DNA of 64,000 nucleotides from Calendula officinalis (Eukaryota; Streptophyta; Magnoliopsida; Asterales; Asteraceae): the NCBI GenBank assembly GCA_963853835.1, contig OY970834.1, forward strand, positions 27,782,365-27,846,364, written 5' to 3'. The position numbers and the translations under genes were made by a program. Below, piece by piece: positions 1 through 10,845 of the stretch. Position 1 is the first letter of the stretch, and every line of letters begins with the position of its first letter. The notes below the pieces were generated by a model, which ran no database searches, was not told the DNA's origin, and worked only from the letters and a program-made list of their open reading frames with translations.

Positions 1-592
1 AATATACGTCATTTTATTTTATTTTTATAAATATTATTGACAGCCTCATTATGTAGTAACTATTTCTGAATTAAAAAAAATGTGTTGATTGACACTCGAA
101 AACAAGCTCACAGTGGAGAAATAACTGGGGACCATTTTCAATGGCAATTGCCTGCACGAAATCAGTAGGTTTTGCCCCTATTAAAAATTGGAAAGTTATA
201 CCATAAAAACTTATCTATCCATCACAACCAACACATCCCTTTTAACACAAAAAACATAAAATAAAATAAAAAACTAGTGAATACATCTAAAACACACACC
301 TAAATTGTGATCAGCTCGACACAGCATGTGGCTCAGAATCAGAACCAGTATACCCCAGAAACTTGGCTCTTAACAATAATTCAGATATTGTGCTAAAAAT
401 ATACTGCTGGTTGTCCTTCCAAAACTTTTAATAAAAAATTCTTTTTTTATGCCTTCTTGAAACCCACTCAATATAATCTCTCATATGTGTCTCGTTAGAC
501 CATATCCGGTTTACAATTTTTACCTCTAATTTTTATTATCCGATTACCCCAAATGTCGTATGTTGTGGCTTAAATAACCGATGGTCATATTA
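1..592. other. AT-rich intergenic DNA, nothing recognised
   Basis: No supported gene, repeat or RNA was seen. The stretch is AT-rich with short homopolymers and ends at the A that precedes the 5' TC of Helitron A. Confidence 0.5.
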
Positions 593-723
593 TCTTACTA
601 CTATATAAAGCATTTAGGCCTACCCCATTAGGCAAGTTTAAGGAGCTCCTTAAACTTGATTTTAAGGACCTTTCCACTTTTGTTAGTTAGTTCTCTACCT
701 TAAAAATAAATAAATCGCGGCTA

Positions 724-786
724 ATAAGATTCGAACCCAAGACCTCTCCTAACTTATCACTATGTGTTAACCACTTGCTATACATT
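724..786 (-). repeat. tRNA-like module in Helitron A 5' region, antisense
   Basis: Read on the minus strand, an A-box-like segment (TAGCAAGTGGTT) is followed about 35 bases later by a B-box-like segment (GGTTCGAATCT), as in tRNAs and tRNA-derived SINE heads. It does not fold as a convincing full tRNA. The same kind of module lies at the same distance from the 5' end in Helitrons B and C. Confidence 0.55.
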
Positions 787-1046
787 ACACTTTGGTAACA
801 CCACCCACACTTAATAACAAAAGTATGTTATTCGAAAACCATCAACTCTTACCAAAATCCACATTTCCGTTTAATTATTTATTTCTAGCAACAATTGACT
901 ATTAATTACACAATTAATAGCGGCTGTAAATCAACGCATTTTAGGATACCAACCTTATTTCCGTTTAATTTATTATTTCAAACAACTTTTGACCATACCA
1001 AATGCTATTATAAGAGGCTGTATTTCAATATAGAAGCTTTTCTTCA

Positions 1047-2395
1047 GCGTATGATGATATACTCAGGCATGTGGATAATGATATTTCCGGCGTATTCTTT
1101 ATAGATGGCCCTGGAGGAACAGGAAAAACTTTTTTGTATAAAGCTCTCCTTGCAAAGGTCCGGTCTCGTGGTTTCATTGCGCTAGCGACAGCTTCGTCAG
1201 GTGCGGCAGCTAACAACATGCCGGGTGGTAGAACAGCCCACTCCCGATTCAAGATTCCAATTAACCTTAAAAACAACTCACTCTGTAAAACTCCTTAGAG
1301 CTGCAAAACTGATCATATGGGACGAGGCTTCGATGGCTAACAGGCAGGCTGTGGAGGCATTTAATCGATCAATGCAAGACATCACGGGGATCAGAGTCCC
1401 TTTCGGTGGAAAAGTTATGGTGTTAGGTGGTGACTTTAGACAGGTTTTGTCAGTCATTAGACGTGGAACACGAGCTCAAATTGTAGACTCCAGTCTAAGA
1501 ATGTCACCGCTATGGTCCGTGATTAAAAAGATGAGGCTCACTCTGAATATGAGAGCGCGAACAGATCCATGGTTTTCCAAATTTTCTTTTACGAGTGGCG
1601 GATGGAGATGAAGAAGTTATTGATGAAAATTATATCCGCATCCCAGATGACATGACAATTCCATACATGAATACAGATGGGTCCAAGGAAGACTTGATTA
1701 ATGCGATATTTCCTTGTATAGAGGTCAACGGAAATTCAGCAGATTATATCATTTCCCGGGCAATCTTGTCAACAAAAAATGACCATGTTGATGAGCTTAA
1801 CGATAAGTTAATAGGTAGATTTTGTGGAGTCGAGAAAACATATTACAGTTTTGACGAAGCAGAAGACGACAGAAACAGATTCTATCCTATGGAATTCTTA
1901 AACTCACTTAGCGCCAGTGGTTTGCCACCTCATGTTCTCCGTCTCAAAATTGGGTGCCCGATAATACTTTTACGAAATCTCGATCCCTCCCATGGATTAT
2001 GTAATGGCACGAGACTTATATGCAGAAAGTTTGAGCCAAACCTAATTGACGCCGAAATAGCCGGTGGCCAGCATGCTGGAAAAAGGGTTTTCTTGCCAAG
2101 AATACATCTATCTCCGTCTGAATCCGACATGTTTCCTTTCAAGTTGAAAAGAAAACAGTTTCCGGTTAGGCTAAGCTTTGCCATGACAATCAACAAAGCC
2201 CAAGGACAGACAATTCCAAACGTGGGCGTTTATCTTCCGGAATCGGTGTTTTCGCATGGGCAACTTTACGTTGCCTTGTCAAGAGAAATTTCACGTCACA
2301 CAACAAAAGTATTAGTAGCTCCAACAAAAAACTTTAATCTTGATGGAGTTTACACGCGAAACGTGGTGTATCGAGAGGTTCTACATGATGAGTAA
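1047..2395 (+). pseudogene. Helitron PIF1-like helicase C-terminal half, frameshifted
   Basis: Three overlapping frames together resemble the superfamily 1 PIF1-type helicase domain of plant Helitron transposase. Frame 1 (to about 1270) has the Walker A motif GPGGTGKT near 1110. Frame 2 (about 1290-1590) has the Walker B-like IIWDEAS and the GGDFRQ motif. Frame 3 (1595-2395) has the C-terminal helicase motifs, including TINKAQGQT and HGQLYVALSR, and ends at a TGA-free reading to the TAA near 2393. Each junction loses sequence against the family, so at least two frameshift or deletion events have occurred. The Rep nuclease and helicase N-terminus are absent. It cannot make an active protein. 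The role, unwinding DNA for rolling-circle transposition, is known from the family. Confidence 0.88.
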
Positions 2396-2878
2396 GATGC
2401 ATCATATAGTAGTAAGATTTTTTATAACTCTATTTGTACTTAATTAAGTTTTTTATTTTTAATGCCAATAATAATGGAGATGTATCATTTATGTTATTAT
2501 ATATCAAAGCATGTAACCGAACAAAATTTACACTCCGATGATCATTCTTAATTTATATCTCTACTTTTATACAAGTTATCATGCTGTTGTACTATAATCG
2601 TTATAAAAAATCTGCAACCAAACAACATTTTGATCGCCGAGAACATATAGTTCGCAGGGTCCCGCCGCCGCATTGCGCGGGTACCCTACTAGTCCCGTAT
2701 AAATTGAGTATGAGTTACAACCCGGGCGACTTAAAATAGAAGGATATTTGTAGAAAGTAACGTATAATTATTAAACTTCATTTCAGTTATAGATAGTTGA
2801 AATTGAATTAGTAACAATAAAATTGATATTATTTATTTTCATTGCTACGTTTCTATTCAACAATCTTTGATATCATCA

Positions 2879-3041
2879 ATGAGTACTGGTATTTTGTCCT
2901 ACCATTTGGTCTTACTCATTAGATGAAGACATAATGAAGAATTAATATTAAGAGAGAGAATTAGTGGATTACACGTGTCATCTATCAAGTAGGTAGGACT
3001 ATGAGTAGAACCAAATGATATGACTAAGTATCATTTCTCAT
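2879..3041. mobile_element. Short MITE with imperfect TIRs
   Basis: A 163-bp element with roughly 43-bp imperfect terminal inverted repeats. Both ends begin ATGAG and contain CATTTGGT followed by CTACTCAT-like sequence. The 5-bp direct repeat CATCA (2874-2878 and 3042-3046) lies exactly at both edges. No coding capacity. The superfamily is not certain. Confidence 0.55.
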
Positions 3042-3463
3042 CATCAATATGGACAAACATAAAAAATTGTGAAGAAAAAAAAAACTAATTATCTTAGATA
3101 ATTATTTGGGTCTTATCACCAACCCGTATAATCCGTTGCCAAACACGTCTGATGTAACCACCTCTGTATATGATGTGATGATGCTGCCTAAGTTTGGATT
3201 GCCAAATCATACAAAAACCAGACAAATTGATTCGGTTTCGTATAGTACCATCAATCCAGATTTAGAAAAATATTAATCATATTGGCTTAGAGTTTGTAGT
3301 TTTAGGTGTCGATCCAAGCTGCTAAGCTCAAACCTATATACTCAACTACTTAAATAATCCATCTTTAAAAAATAAAAAAATAACTCATTATATTTGTAAT
3401 TAAGAAAAGCTTGATCTATTAAAGATTTTGAATTTAAATTGATTTTTTTTACATAAAATTTAG

Positions 3464-3610
3464 GCATTGCCATTTCTGGAGAAGAATGAGCTAAGCCGGT
3501 TGTTTGATGCAAGGTTAACCGAGCCAAGTGAACCACAAGTGGCCCATATGGCACGAGCCGCCTTGGCATGTCTCAAGAATGACTCGACCCATAATCTCAC
3601 AATCAGCAAG
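3464..3610 (+). pseudogene. Orphan exon, possibly receptor-like kinase C-terminal tail
   Basis: A 49-codon open stretch is bounded by a good splice acceptor (AAATTTAG at 3456-3463) and a donor (AAG/GTATGA at 3611). Its translation contains LFDARL and ARAALACLKNDSTHNLT. This resembles the end of plant receptor-like kinase domains, where a D-x-R-L segment is followed by an A-L-x-C-L helix and a R-P-T-M-like motif; here the last is degenerate (NLT). No other kinase motifs were found nearby, so it is probably an isolated gene fragment. The identification is by eye and weak. Confidence 0.3.
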
Positions 3611-5084
3611 GTATGATTTCTTCATGGTTAGTGTGGCAGAATGGGTGCAATTTGAAAATTTTGTGACATCTTATGCTATCTTGGATGCAATTTGAAAATT
3701 ATTAGACCACCCCACTATAATTTAGAGGTGATAAAATGTACAGGTTAGGTAATTAGTTAAAATGAGTTTGATGGAAAACACTTTTTGTCCAAATTTTTAG
3801 ATAATTTATATAGACAATTAACGAGTGTGTAAAAACAATTATATAAGTTACATTATTTTAATAGTATATAATTTTTATATACTTTTGGTGTATTCGATTC
3901 AATATTTTAGTTTATTATTTTTAGCTAAATTCTTTTTACCCATTTGACTATGTACGTTAAAACATACCCAAATCAACACATATGTATGTATACATCGCGG
4001 CCTCTGAGCTTTGGGTTACATATATTAGACCATACTCTAAAGATCGAAACTTTTGGCAGGTGTTGGCAATTGTACGAGGCGATCAATAAGATGAACCCTA
4101 ATACCATAATCAAGGTTTTCTCGGTGTTGTAATTATCAAATCTAGAGCAATCATGCTATAATAACATTACATATAGTTCATATATGTATAATGTATCGAT
4201 CATATGCAAGAAAGGTTGTATGTGTCTCAAAATTTGGTGTGATTTGAGCTCTTGAAAAGGGGAATACATAATTACATATATGGTTAAGTTGATTTCTCCT
4301 CATGTGTAGAGTGATATTAATGATATTCTGTTATATAACCAAAAGTTAGTAGCAAATATATTTATATGATTATATCATGCTCTCGATTTCATTTTTAATT
4401 CAGAGGTCCAAGGTGGTCGTTTTCGAACTTTCTTCTTACCCGATAAATATTTATCTAGGGAAGATATCAAATTAGTAACCTTTAAAAAATCATTTCATTA
4501 TTATAATATTGTATGATATGTGTTGTGATATATAGATTTTGCATTCGAACAAACAAGATGCTACAATATAGTTTAACATGTAATCAACTCTCTAACCTTT
4601 TAACATGTTAAATAATCATCCTTACATTTTGGCCTTATCACATACAAGATCCGTTCATCGTGTAAAATGCTTGAATTAGTACTGATGCATCAACTTTATA
4701 TCTCTACTATATATAATACACTAAAATATCTTTTCTTAAACTAAAAATGACTATATATACAATTTCTCTCCACCCAATGTCCCAATGTATATAAAGCATC
4801 GTCTTTCTCTTTTTTACACCACATCACCACCACCAAATATGTCGTCTAGCTATAAAAAACGACCAAATACTTCTAAATGCTGTTGGTTTGCACAAGTACA
4901 ATTGTAGTATTCGTAATGATGATAGACAATGTCCATGTATTGGAGATAAATCACCTCCTTTAACTAGTTTATTTAATTAGTAAAAGCTACTTAGTACAAT
5001 CAATGAACATCAAATTTCCATTTAAAATAATAAAAAATTATAATTTTTTGAAGAGATAAAAAATTATACTAATCCATTAGCATT
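3611..5084. other. AT-rich DNA, no supported gene
   Basis: Nothing was recognised except a Helitron-like 5' start (TCTCTACTATATA at 4701, preceded by A) for which no partner 3' end was found. The small open frame at 3944-4132 has no recognisable motif and is not called. Confidence 0.4.
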
Positions 5085-5094
5085 ATTGAATACA

Positions 5095-6069
5095 GAGTTT
5101 TTTACTAAAAATGGGGTTTTAAAAATAAATATTTACCAAATAGGTGTGATTTGAGAAATATTTACCTAATAGGTGTTTTTTTAGTTATTTTCCCTTTTTT
5201 CCATCTTTTGAATATTTCCCCAACTTTTTATCTAGCTTAATTGCACGTATGTATTTATTTTTGAAATCCAGCGATTGTATTTCTCACGAATTGATTTAAT
5301 TTTTTAATCAGAAATGTAGATTTGTTGTGTCCAGTTAAGCAGCATAAATTTGATTTTATAGCATCCAGTTAAGCAGCTTAAATTTGATTTTATAGCAGAA
5401 TGGTTATTCATGTGACATACACTTCCATGGAATTCCACATACTTTGAATTATTTAAGTGATTTCTATAATATTCATAGTATAAGTGTTTATATTTGTTTT
5501 TTGTAATATAAATATACAACGCAACATGTGCAGTGTAACATTGATAAATGTTTGATCATTTATTTTAAGATGCGCAGTTGATAGTTGAACGTTATTTTAT
5601 AGATCCAATTGAGAACATAAGTATTATGAGAGTTATCTTGTAGTGTATTAAGTATCAGCTTTCTATAACATGATATACATTCGGTAGCTTAAATTTTCAT
5701 TTTAACACGGCGGAAATAAAGTGTTCTTTAGGATCAAAAAAAGCATACAACTTAAGAAGCCGATGAATGCGTATTGTGACATGCAAGACCTCTAAATTGA
5801 CGATCTGTAGTAAAACCCAATTCAAAGTATTGGTTCCTTTTGGTCTTACATAATTATGAAAACTTGAGTTTTTGATACAATAATATTTACATTGCACACC
5901 ATGTGTATATTTTTATGTTTGACTTACGCACGTGGTCAAGAACAACTTCAGTCAAAATTGTTTCTAGACAGTTTGTATAATCTTTTATCAAAAACACTAA
6001 ATATTTTTCAAATTACAACTATTTGGTAAATATTTGTTTTCAAAACACCATTTTAATATAAAAAAACTC
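5095..6069. mobile_element. Mutator-like non-autonomous element with about 90-bp TIRs
   Basis: The left end (5095-5185) and the reverse complement of the right end (5985-6069) match, both starting GAGTTTTTT and containing AAATATTTACCAAATAG. A 10-bp direct repeat, ATTGAATACA, flanks the element exactly (5085-5094 and 6070-6079). Long TIRs with a 9-11 bp duplication are typical of Mutator-like elements. The 975-bp interior has no transposase. It carries a two-copy 34-bp tandem repeat. Confidence 0.75.
5331..5397. repeat. Two-copy 34-bp tandem repeat
   Basis: The unit beginning CCAGTTAAGCAGC and ending TTTTATAGCA occurs at 5331-5363 and again at 5365-5397 with one A/T difference near the middle. 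It lies inside the Mutator-like element. Confidence 0.85.
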
Positions 6070-6804
6070 ATTGAATACATATTAAGAAATAATCACATCA
6101 TTAAATACAATCTAACGTATACCTAGAAACATAGAAAAACTCTTATCTATTAAATATAATAAAAGAAACATTAGGGTGCCACTTGACATTTTTTAAGCAA
6201 GCCACCTTGACACGTGGCAATCTCTTATTGGCTAGATGTCTTATTTTCCCGCTCATTAGTCTAGAAGCATACGAGCCTTCAATTTCGTAATTTATTAATT
6301 AACGAGCTCTAATTTAGGAAGCATTTAATAGGCTTTTAAAATTATATTCGTGAAGTGTATCACCAAATCAACCCGAATTGAAAGGAAATTCTATTTTCCT
6401 CCATTATCATATCCAAATTCCTAAATTGTAGAAGCAATTAAGGCGTTTAAAAGTTAAAATTGTTTTTGTAATTTATTTGGATTATCTTTGTCTTTTTTAG
6501 CGCTTCAAAGCATGTTGATTTTTATATTGAATCAAAGACTTCGAAACAGAGGCAAATTGAACGTTTTGGTTTATGTGTTATGTTTGAAGTAAACAGTAAT
6601 TGTAATGTTTTTGCCTTCAATAGGTGCGTTTCAAATCGACTCTCATATGTGGTTGTTTGATGCCATTAAAGTTAATTGAAAAGCCGATTTTATTAGTAAG
6701 ATATTAAGATTATTTTGCAATATTCAAAATTTGTGGTGTATTATTGAAGCTTTATTTGGTTAGATGTTGATTGATGCTTAATTGTTTACTTAAAATCTTA
6801 TTTC

Positions 6805-7060
6805 AAAAAAGGAGGATGGTCAAAAGACGAAGTCATGCTCCTATATGAGGTAGAGTTATATTCTGTCTTCGTTAAAATTATTGTATTTTGAACATTGTTA
6901 ATTAGGTATAATGATTTGCAGGCCTTTATGATATTTGGTAACAATGGAATGAAATAGCAAAAGTGGTTTCACGCAAGTAAATGATAATTATATCTGATGA
7001 AGTGATGATTAGTGTCCATTTGACAATACCCAAATTCAATGATTTATTTGTCAAGATTTG
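6805..7060 (+). pseudogene. SWI3-type SANT/Myb domain gene fragment in Helitron D
   Basis: The first segment (6805-6849) reads KKGGWSKDEVMLLYE and is followed by a GT donor. The second (6922-6976), after TTTGCAG, reads AFMIFGNN then, with one base missing, a WNEIAKVV-like stretch. A third open piece (about 7015-7060) reads VHLTIPKFNDLFVK. In order these resemble the SANT domain of plant SWI3 chromatin-remodelling subunits (W-x-x-x-E, then NWNEIA, then a C-x-x-H-F-x-x-L-P-like segment). Introns are kept between the pieces, as in Helitron gene capture. The one-base loss breaks the frame. Another SANT/Myb gene is possible. Confidence 0.55.
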
Positions 7061-7645
7061 TTTGTCCTATATTCTTTGATGTGTGAACTTGTCATATCTG
7101 TTGTGTATTATTAAAAAACGTTTTCTTTATTATTTGAGTACTGCTATAAAATTGAAGTTTTATAATTGCTTTTGGAATTGAAATTGTCACAAGAGAAAAT
7201 CTGATATGTGAAGATGTATTTCTAAGGTGAAATGAAGATGACTTTGTTGACATATGCCAAACGTCGCTTTGATGATTGTTCCATATCTGTACACTCAAAT
7301 TTCAGTATGATTCAAAAGGTACTTGTCTTCCACAAATTCAACTGATTTTTACTTGTGTACCTATATTCTGTCTATTGAACTTTGATCATATTCAACGGAG
7401 ATTTATACATTAATTTTATATATTACGTAGGATAGATAAAGACGTGGCCGAATTGGATGTTTTACGAATTGTAGAACCATTTAGCACTTTATCATTGAAT
7501 ACATGCAATGTTTTAAAACCGGAATTTTGAACCGGACCGACCGATGCCTTAAAAACGGTCGAACCGGTTGAACCATCCCAGTCACGAAAACCTTGAATAC
7601 ATGAATTTAAAATTATCAAAGGTTGTTATGTATTTGAGAGATCCA

Positions 7646-7783
7646 GTGTTTTCACACGGACAATTATATTTATCGTCATATAGAGTAAAGAGCAGACAAG
7701 GTAGATAAGGATGGTGGTTAAGCAATATAACATCAAATGCTATATTCAAGGAATTGTTACAAAATTTATCTGAAGTTTCTTAA
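7646..7783 (+). pseudogene. Helitron helicase C-terminal remnant
   Basis: The start reads VFSHGQLYLSSYRVKS, matching the PIF1-type helicase C-terminal motif seen intact at 2260-2290 in Helitron A. After a stop, another frame reads a NAIFKELL-like tail. It is a short decayed piece consistent with an origin from an autonomous Helitron. Confidence 0.7.
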
Positions 7784-8040
7784 ATAGGTTGTTTCCTTAT
7801 CATTATTTTGTTAAAGGAATTGTTTCGTGACACGTTTAACATTTACTTATTAATGTTTTGATTGATTAGCTCCTTTTTTTTAATTTCTTATTCTATGTTT
7901 TATCATTTTTAACCAAGTATTCTTAAATTTTAAGAAGTTAATATAATTTGTAAGGATCAATTAATATACCTTTGGTTTAAAAGCATTTCACATTTTCTTA
8001 TTATACTTGTAATATAAATCCAATTAATGATAAATTATTA

Positions 8041-8304
8041 CTCCCTCCGTCCCTGAATAAAGTTCCCATTTCCCATCTAAGTTTTGTCCCTAAATAAAGT
8101 TCTCATTTCTCAAATTTCAGGGGCCCACTTAATATAATAATATTATTATCAATATTTTCACCACTCACTATCTCCTAAAACACTTTCTATCTCCAATCAA
8201 ACCTTATATTTTAATAAAAAGTAATACCAAATATCCGACCACTAACTATCTCATAAAAAATTGTGTCCAAGAGAAATGAGAACTTTATTTAGGGACGGAG
8301 GGAG
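8041..8304. mobile_element. Stowaway-like MITE (Tc1/mariner)
   Basis: Terminal inverted repeats CTCCCTCCGTCCC (8041) and GGGACGGAGGGAG (ending 8304) are flanked by TA on both sides (8039-8040, 8305-8306). The 264-bp size, CTCCCTCC ends and TA duplication are the hallmarks of Stowaway MITEs. The subterminal AATAAAGTTC motif also appears inverted near the right end. It inserted close to the 3' end of Helitron D. Confidence 0.92.
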
Positions 8305-8376
8305 TATGTGACAATAACAATTATCTACGAGTAAAATTAATGACAGTCTCGTGATTTTTCACGGGATATAACCTAG

Positions 8377-9530
8377 TAGAAGTATATATTTTAGGAACAA
8401 TAATTGAAATATAGATCTCTTTTTGATAATATCGATATGGGACCATTTATAAGAGGTGGCATTCAAGTATTCTTTTGTTCTTTCCTTATAATTTGGTTTT
8501 GTTCCTTCCATTTTTGTGTGGCTATCGACTTCTCATCAAGACGATACCAACATGGCAACATTCATTCATATTTTCGGACACGTATTTTGATTTTTATAAA
8601 ATATAGTTATTTCTATTACGATTTTTTTTTATAAAGTATTGACTTCTATATTGGCTTGTTTGAAGTTCTAATAAGTAACTATTATAATTAGTGGACTAGT
8701 AACCAGTCTAAATTTTACTTAATTTTAAGTACTCAAGCTTCTTTGTTAAAAGAATATATTCTATTAATTTTAACCGTTGAATATTGGCCGTGTTTCTATC
8801 AACTCTTCCGTACTATTATGCAAGTACATGACGGGGACATGTGGCCTTATTAGTATCTCAAATGGTTAATCTTACATTATTATTTTTGACCCATTAACTT
8901 TCAATTAACCAAAAATTTATTTATAAAAAACATATTTAGTGATTAACCTTTCTAAATTTTTTTTATTAATATTACTAACCGACCTCTATAAATCCCAAAT
9001 ATTTTATAAATATACTCATATATATAATTTGATAATTTTTATAGCATTTAATAAAACTTAACATTTTTAATATATTTCACACAAAAATATTATGATACTT
9101 GACATTAATATTAAAACAGATAGAAATATTATATCCAAATAATAACGGATTCACATATAAATGTATATAGGTTTAACATGTAAAATTATTAAATATAGGA
9201 TTAAAGTAAACAAACGTTCAAAGAATATTAACTTTTTATGAAATAATAAATGATTATATTGATTAAATAAGTAATAAGATTTATTAAAAATTAATATTAT
9301 TTCTCGATAAATAAATGTTAATTTAATCTTATAATTCATGCTATACATGAAGATGATGATAGGCGTGATGTTCATTTTCTTATTCTTTATTTTCTCTATT
9401 TATTATTTTGCTAAATGTCACAATTATATAAGTATATATTATTTATATATTTAAATTGTAAGCATAAATAACAATTTTTTAATATATAAGAAAAAAAACC
9501 AATTCCACTTGAGCAATTACGGGAACATAT
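8377..9530. other. Very AT-rich DNA, no supported gene
   Basis: No protein motif, RNA or clear element end was recognised. The short open frames at 8404-8634 and 9151-9375 are low-complexity and are not called. Confidence 0.45.
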
Positions 9531-9540
9531 TATTAAATAA

Positions 9541-9670
9541 GGGAATTAATTTGTATACCACATCTTTTTATACTTATACAATACAGTATAAGTATTACTA
9601 TAAACTGTATAATTATATAATGCATCTCTTGTGGACATAAATTAAAATATGTGGTGTAAACATCACTCCC
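9541..9670. mobile_element. MITE family M copy 1, 10-bp TSD
   Basis: The 130-bp element begins GGGAATTAATTTGTATACCAC and ends with the inverted counterpart GTGGTGTAAACATCACTCCC. The 10-bp direct repeat TATTAAATAA flanks it exactly (9531-9540, 9671-9680). It is the same family as the copies at 9734 and 38531. The 10-bp duplication points to a Mutator-type transposase. Confidence 0.82.
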
Positions 9671-9733
9671 TATTAAATAACACTACTGAGTACCTTTTGT
9701 TAATTTTAAGAGTTTGTGGAAGGTCTGGAAAAT

Positions 9734-9870
9734 GGGAATTAATTTATGCACCACAATTTTTACTTCTTATATCACACTGTACAAGTTTTACAACTAACTA
9801 TACAAGTATATAAAACAAGAGTTGTGGACTGTGGTAGATGAAGTAAAAGTTGTGATATGAACATCACCCC
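9734..9870. mobile_element. MITE family M copy 2, 10-bp TSD
   Basis: The 137-bp element begins GGGAATTAATTTATGCACCA and ends TGTGATATGAACATCACCCC. It is flanked exactly by TCTGGAAAAT (9724-9733, 9871-9880). It sits only 63 bp from copy 1 in the same orientation, but its duplication differs, so the two inserted independently. Confidence 0.82.
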
Positions 9871-10083
9871 TCTGGAAAATCAATTTAATGTCAGACCTAT
9901 TTCATTTATGGAGTATTATTTATTATGAAGTATATGACTTTTGTATTTTCTCTATCTTATATTTTTTTATTGAATTAATCATGTGTCACACTCTTGACCA
10001 CACCGTAGTGGGGCTCCGAGTCTACATAGCACACTCGGTGAAAAATGAGCGTAGTGTCGTATTAATATTTTGAACAGACTAAG

Positions 10084-10280
10084 AGGCTCTTTAGTAAGTA
10101 TCTAAATGATTCATTTAAAATGTCAGTTTCTTAATCGGATAGATACATAACGTTTGGTAAGGGATCTCAATCAACTTCTGAATCAAAAATTGAATATATC
10201 ATTCTTCTTAATCGGACAAATGTGAGGGAATGTTTAAAACATTCAGATGTTAATTATTCAAATGCTACCAAACAACACCT
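10084..10280. mobile_element. Possible hAT-like MITE
   Basis: The left end (GAGGCTCTTTAGTAAGTATC) and the reverse complement of the right end (AGGTGTTGTTTGGTAGCATT) are imperfectly alike, and the element is about 200 bp. Inside are paired TTAATCGGA segments. No clear 8-bp duplication was found, so the call is tentative. Confidence 0.35.
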
Positions 10281-10374
10281 AATATTTAAGACCGGGTAAG
10301 AGTTTTATTTAAGCATAGTATAAACTTAAACAACAAAATACACACTGCAATTCTCTTATATATACAACCAAGGT

Positions 10375-10470
10375 TCTAGAAAGCGTAAGGCGCGGCGTGG
10401 CGGCACCATCAAGCCTCAGCCAAGGCGAGCCATGACGGGTCATGGCGTTTTTCAAGGCGTGATTTAAGGC
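10375..10470. repeat. GC-rich AAGGCG-type repeat
   Basis: A GC-rich island in AT-rich DNA made of repeated GGCG cores (AAGGCGCGGCGTGGCGGC, CAAGGCGAGCC, CAAGGCGTG, AAGGCGGC). Similar islands occur in degenerate dispersed repeats of plants. The element it belongs to could not be delimited. Confidence 0.4.
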
Positions 10471-10845
10471 GGCAAATTTTTTATATAATTTATATATATA
10501 CGTATATTAAATTAAAAAAATTTATATAGATGTATTGATTTATATAACAATTCATATATAAAGCTCATAAAAAAATATTACATCTAAATTTATAAATTTT
10601 TTTTTATAATATATAACTCTTCTTCGTCTTCTCACATTCGTCCCTACCTTAAGAGCTACGTCTTCCTAATACTTGATTGATAGCCCGATATTAAAAATGC
10701 ACAATATTTGATAAGTTTGATTAATGCTCGAATGTTCAAAAACGGTATACAAAACAATAATATACTGAATCAAAATGAATGCTATATATGTTTTATACGA
10801 ATGATTATAATACAAAAAACTTTACCCCGAGAAATTAAAAAAATG

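Larger units (their letters stand above)
593..2692 (+). mobile_element. Helitron A, truncated, with helicase remnant
   Basis: The element starts with TC (593) after an A (592) and ends with CTAG (2689-2692) before a T (2693), as expected for insertion between A and T. A GC-rich hairpin (2661-2682) lies about ten bases before the end. The 5' end, with its TATAAAGCATTT run, is shared with the elements at 12609 and 39413. The 3' hairpin recurs at 37167 and 41697. It is 2.1 kb long. Inside is the C-terminal part of the Rep-helicase protein in the expected orientation; the HUH Rep domain is missing. It is therefore an internally deleted, non-autonomous copy. The boundaries rest on termini and sister copies, not on an empty-site comparison. 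Confidence 0.82.
6146..8376 (+). mobile_element. Helitron D with captured SANT fragment
   Basis: The 5' end TCTATTAAATATAATAAAAG follows an A (6145). The 3' end has an imperfect hairpin, CTCGTGA and TCACGGG around a TTTT loop, then CTAG (8373-8376) before a T. The start of the element, with a GTGCCACTTGACA-like stretch, is the common plant Helitron type. The 3' hairpin matches Helitron E at 51980-52008, so D and E form a family separate from A, B and C. Inside are SANT-like exons (6805-7060), a helicase C-terminal remnant (7646-7783) and a later Stowaway insertion. Confidence 0.7.

Noticed and set aside
724..786. tRNA gene on the minus strand
   Set aside because: A and B boxes are recognisable, but no complete acceptor, D and anticodon stems could be drawn; kept as a tRNA-like module only. 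The same applies to 12727-12786 and 39530-39592.
3066..3276. Open stretch of about 65 codons without a start
   Set aside because: No recognised motif, no good splice borders; likely chance.
4701..4740. Helitron-like 5' end TCTCTACTATATA after an A
   Set aside because: No matching 3' hairpin with CTAG was found downstream before Helitron D, which has its own 5' end.
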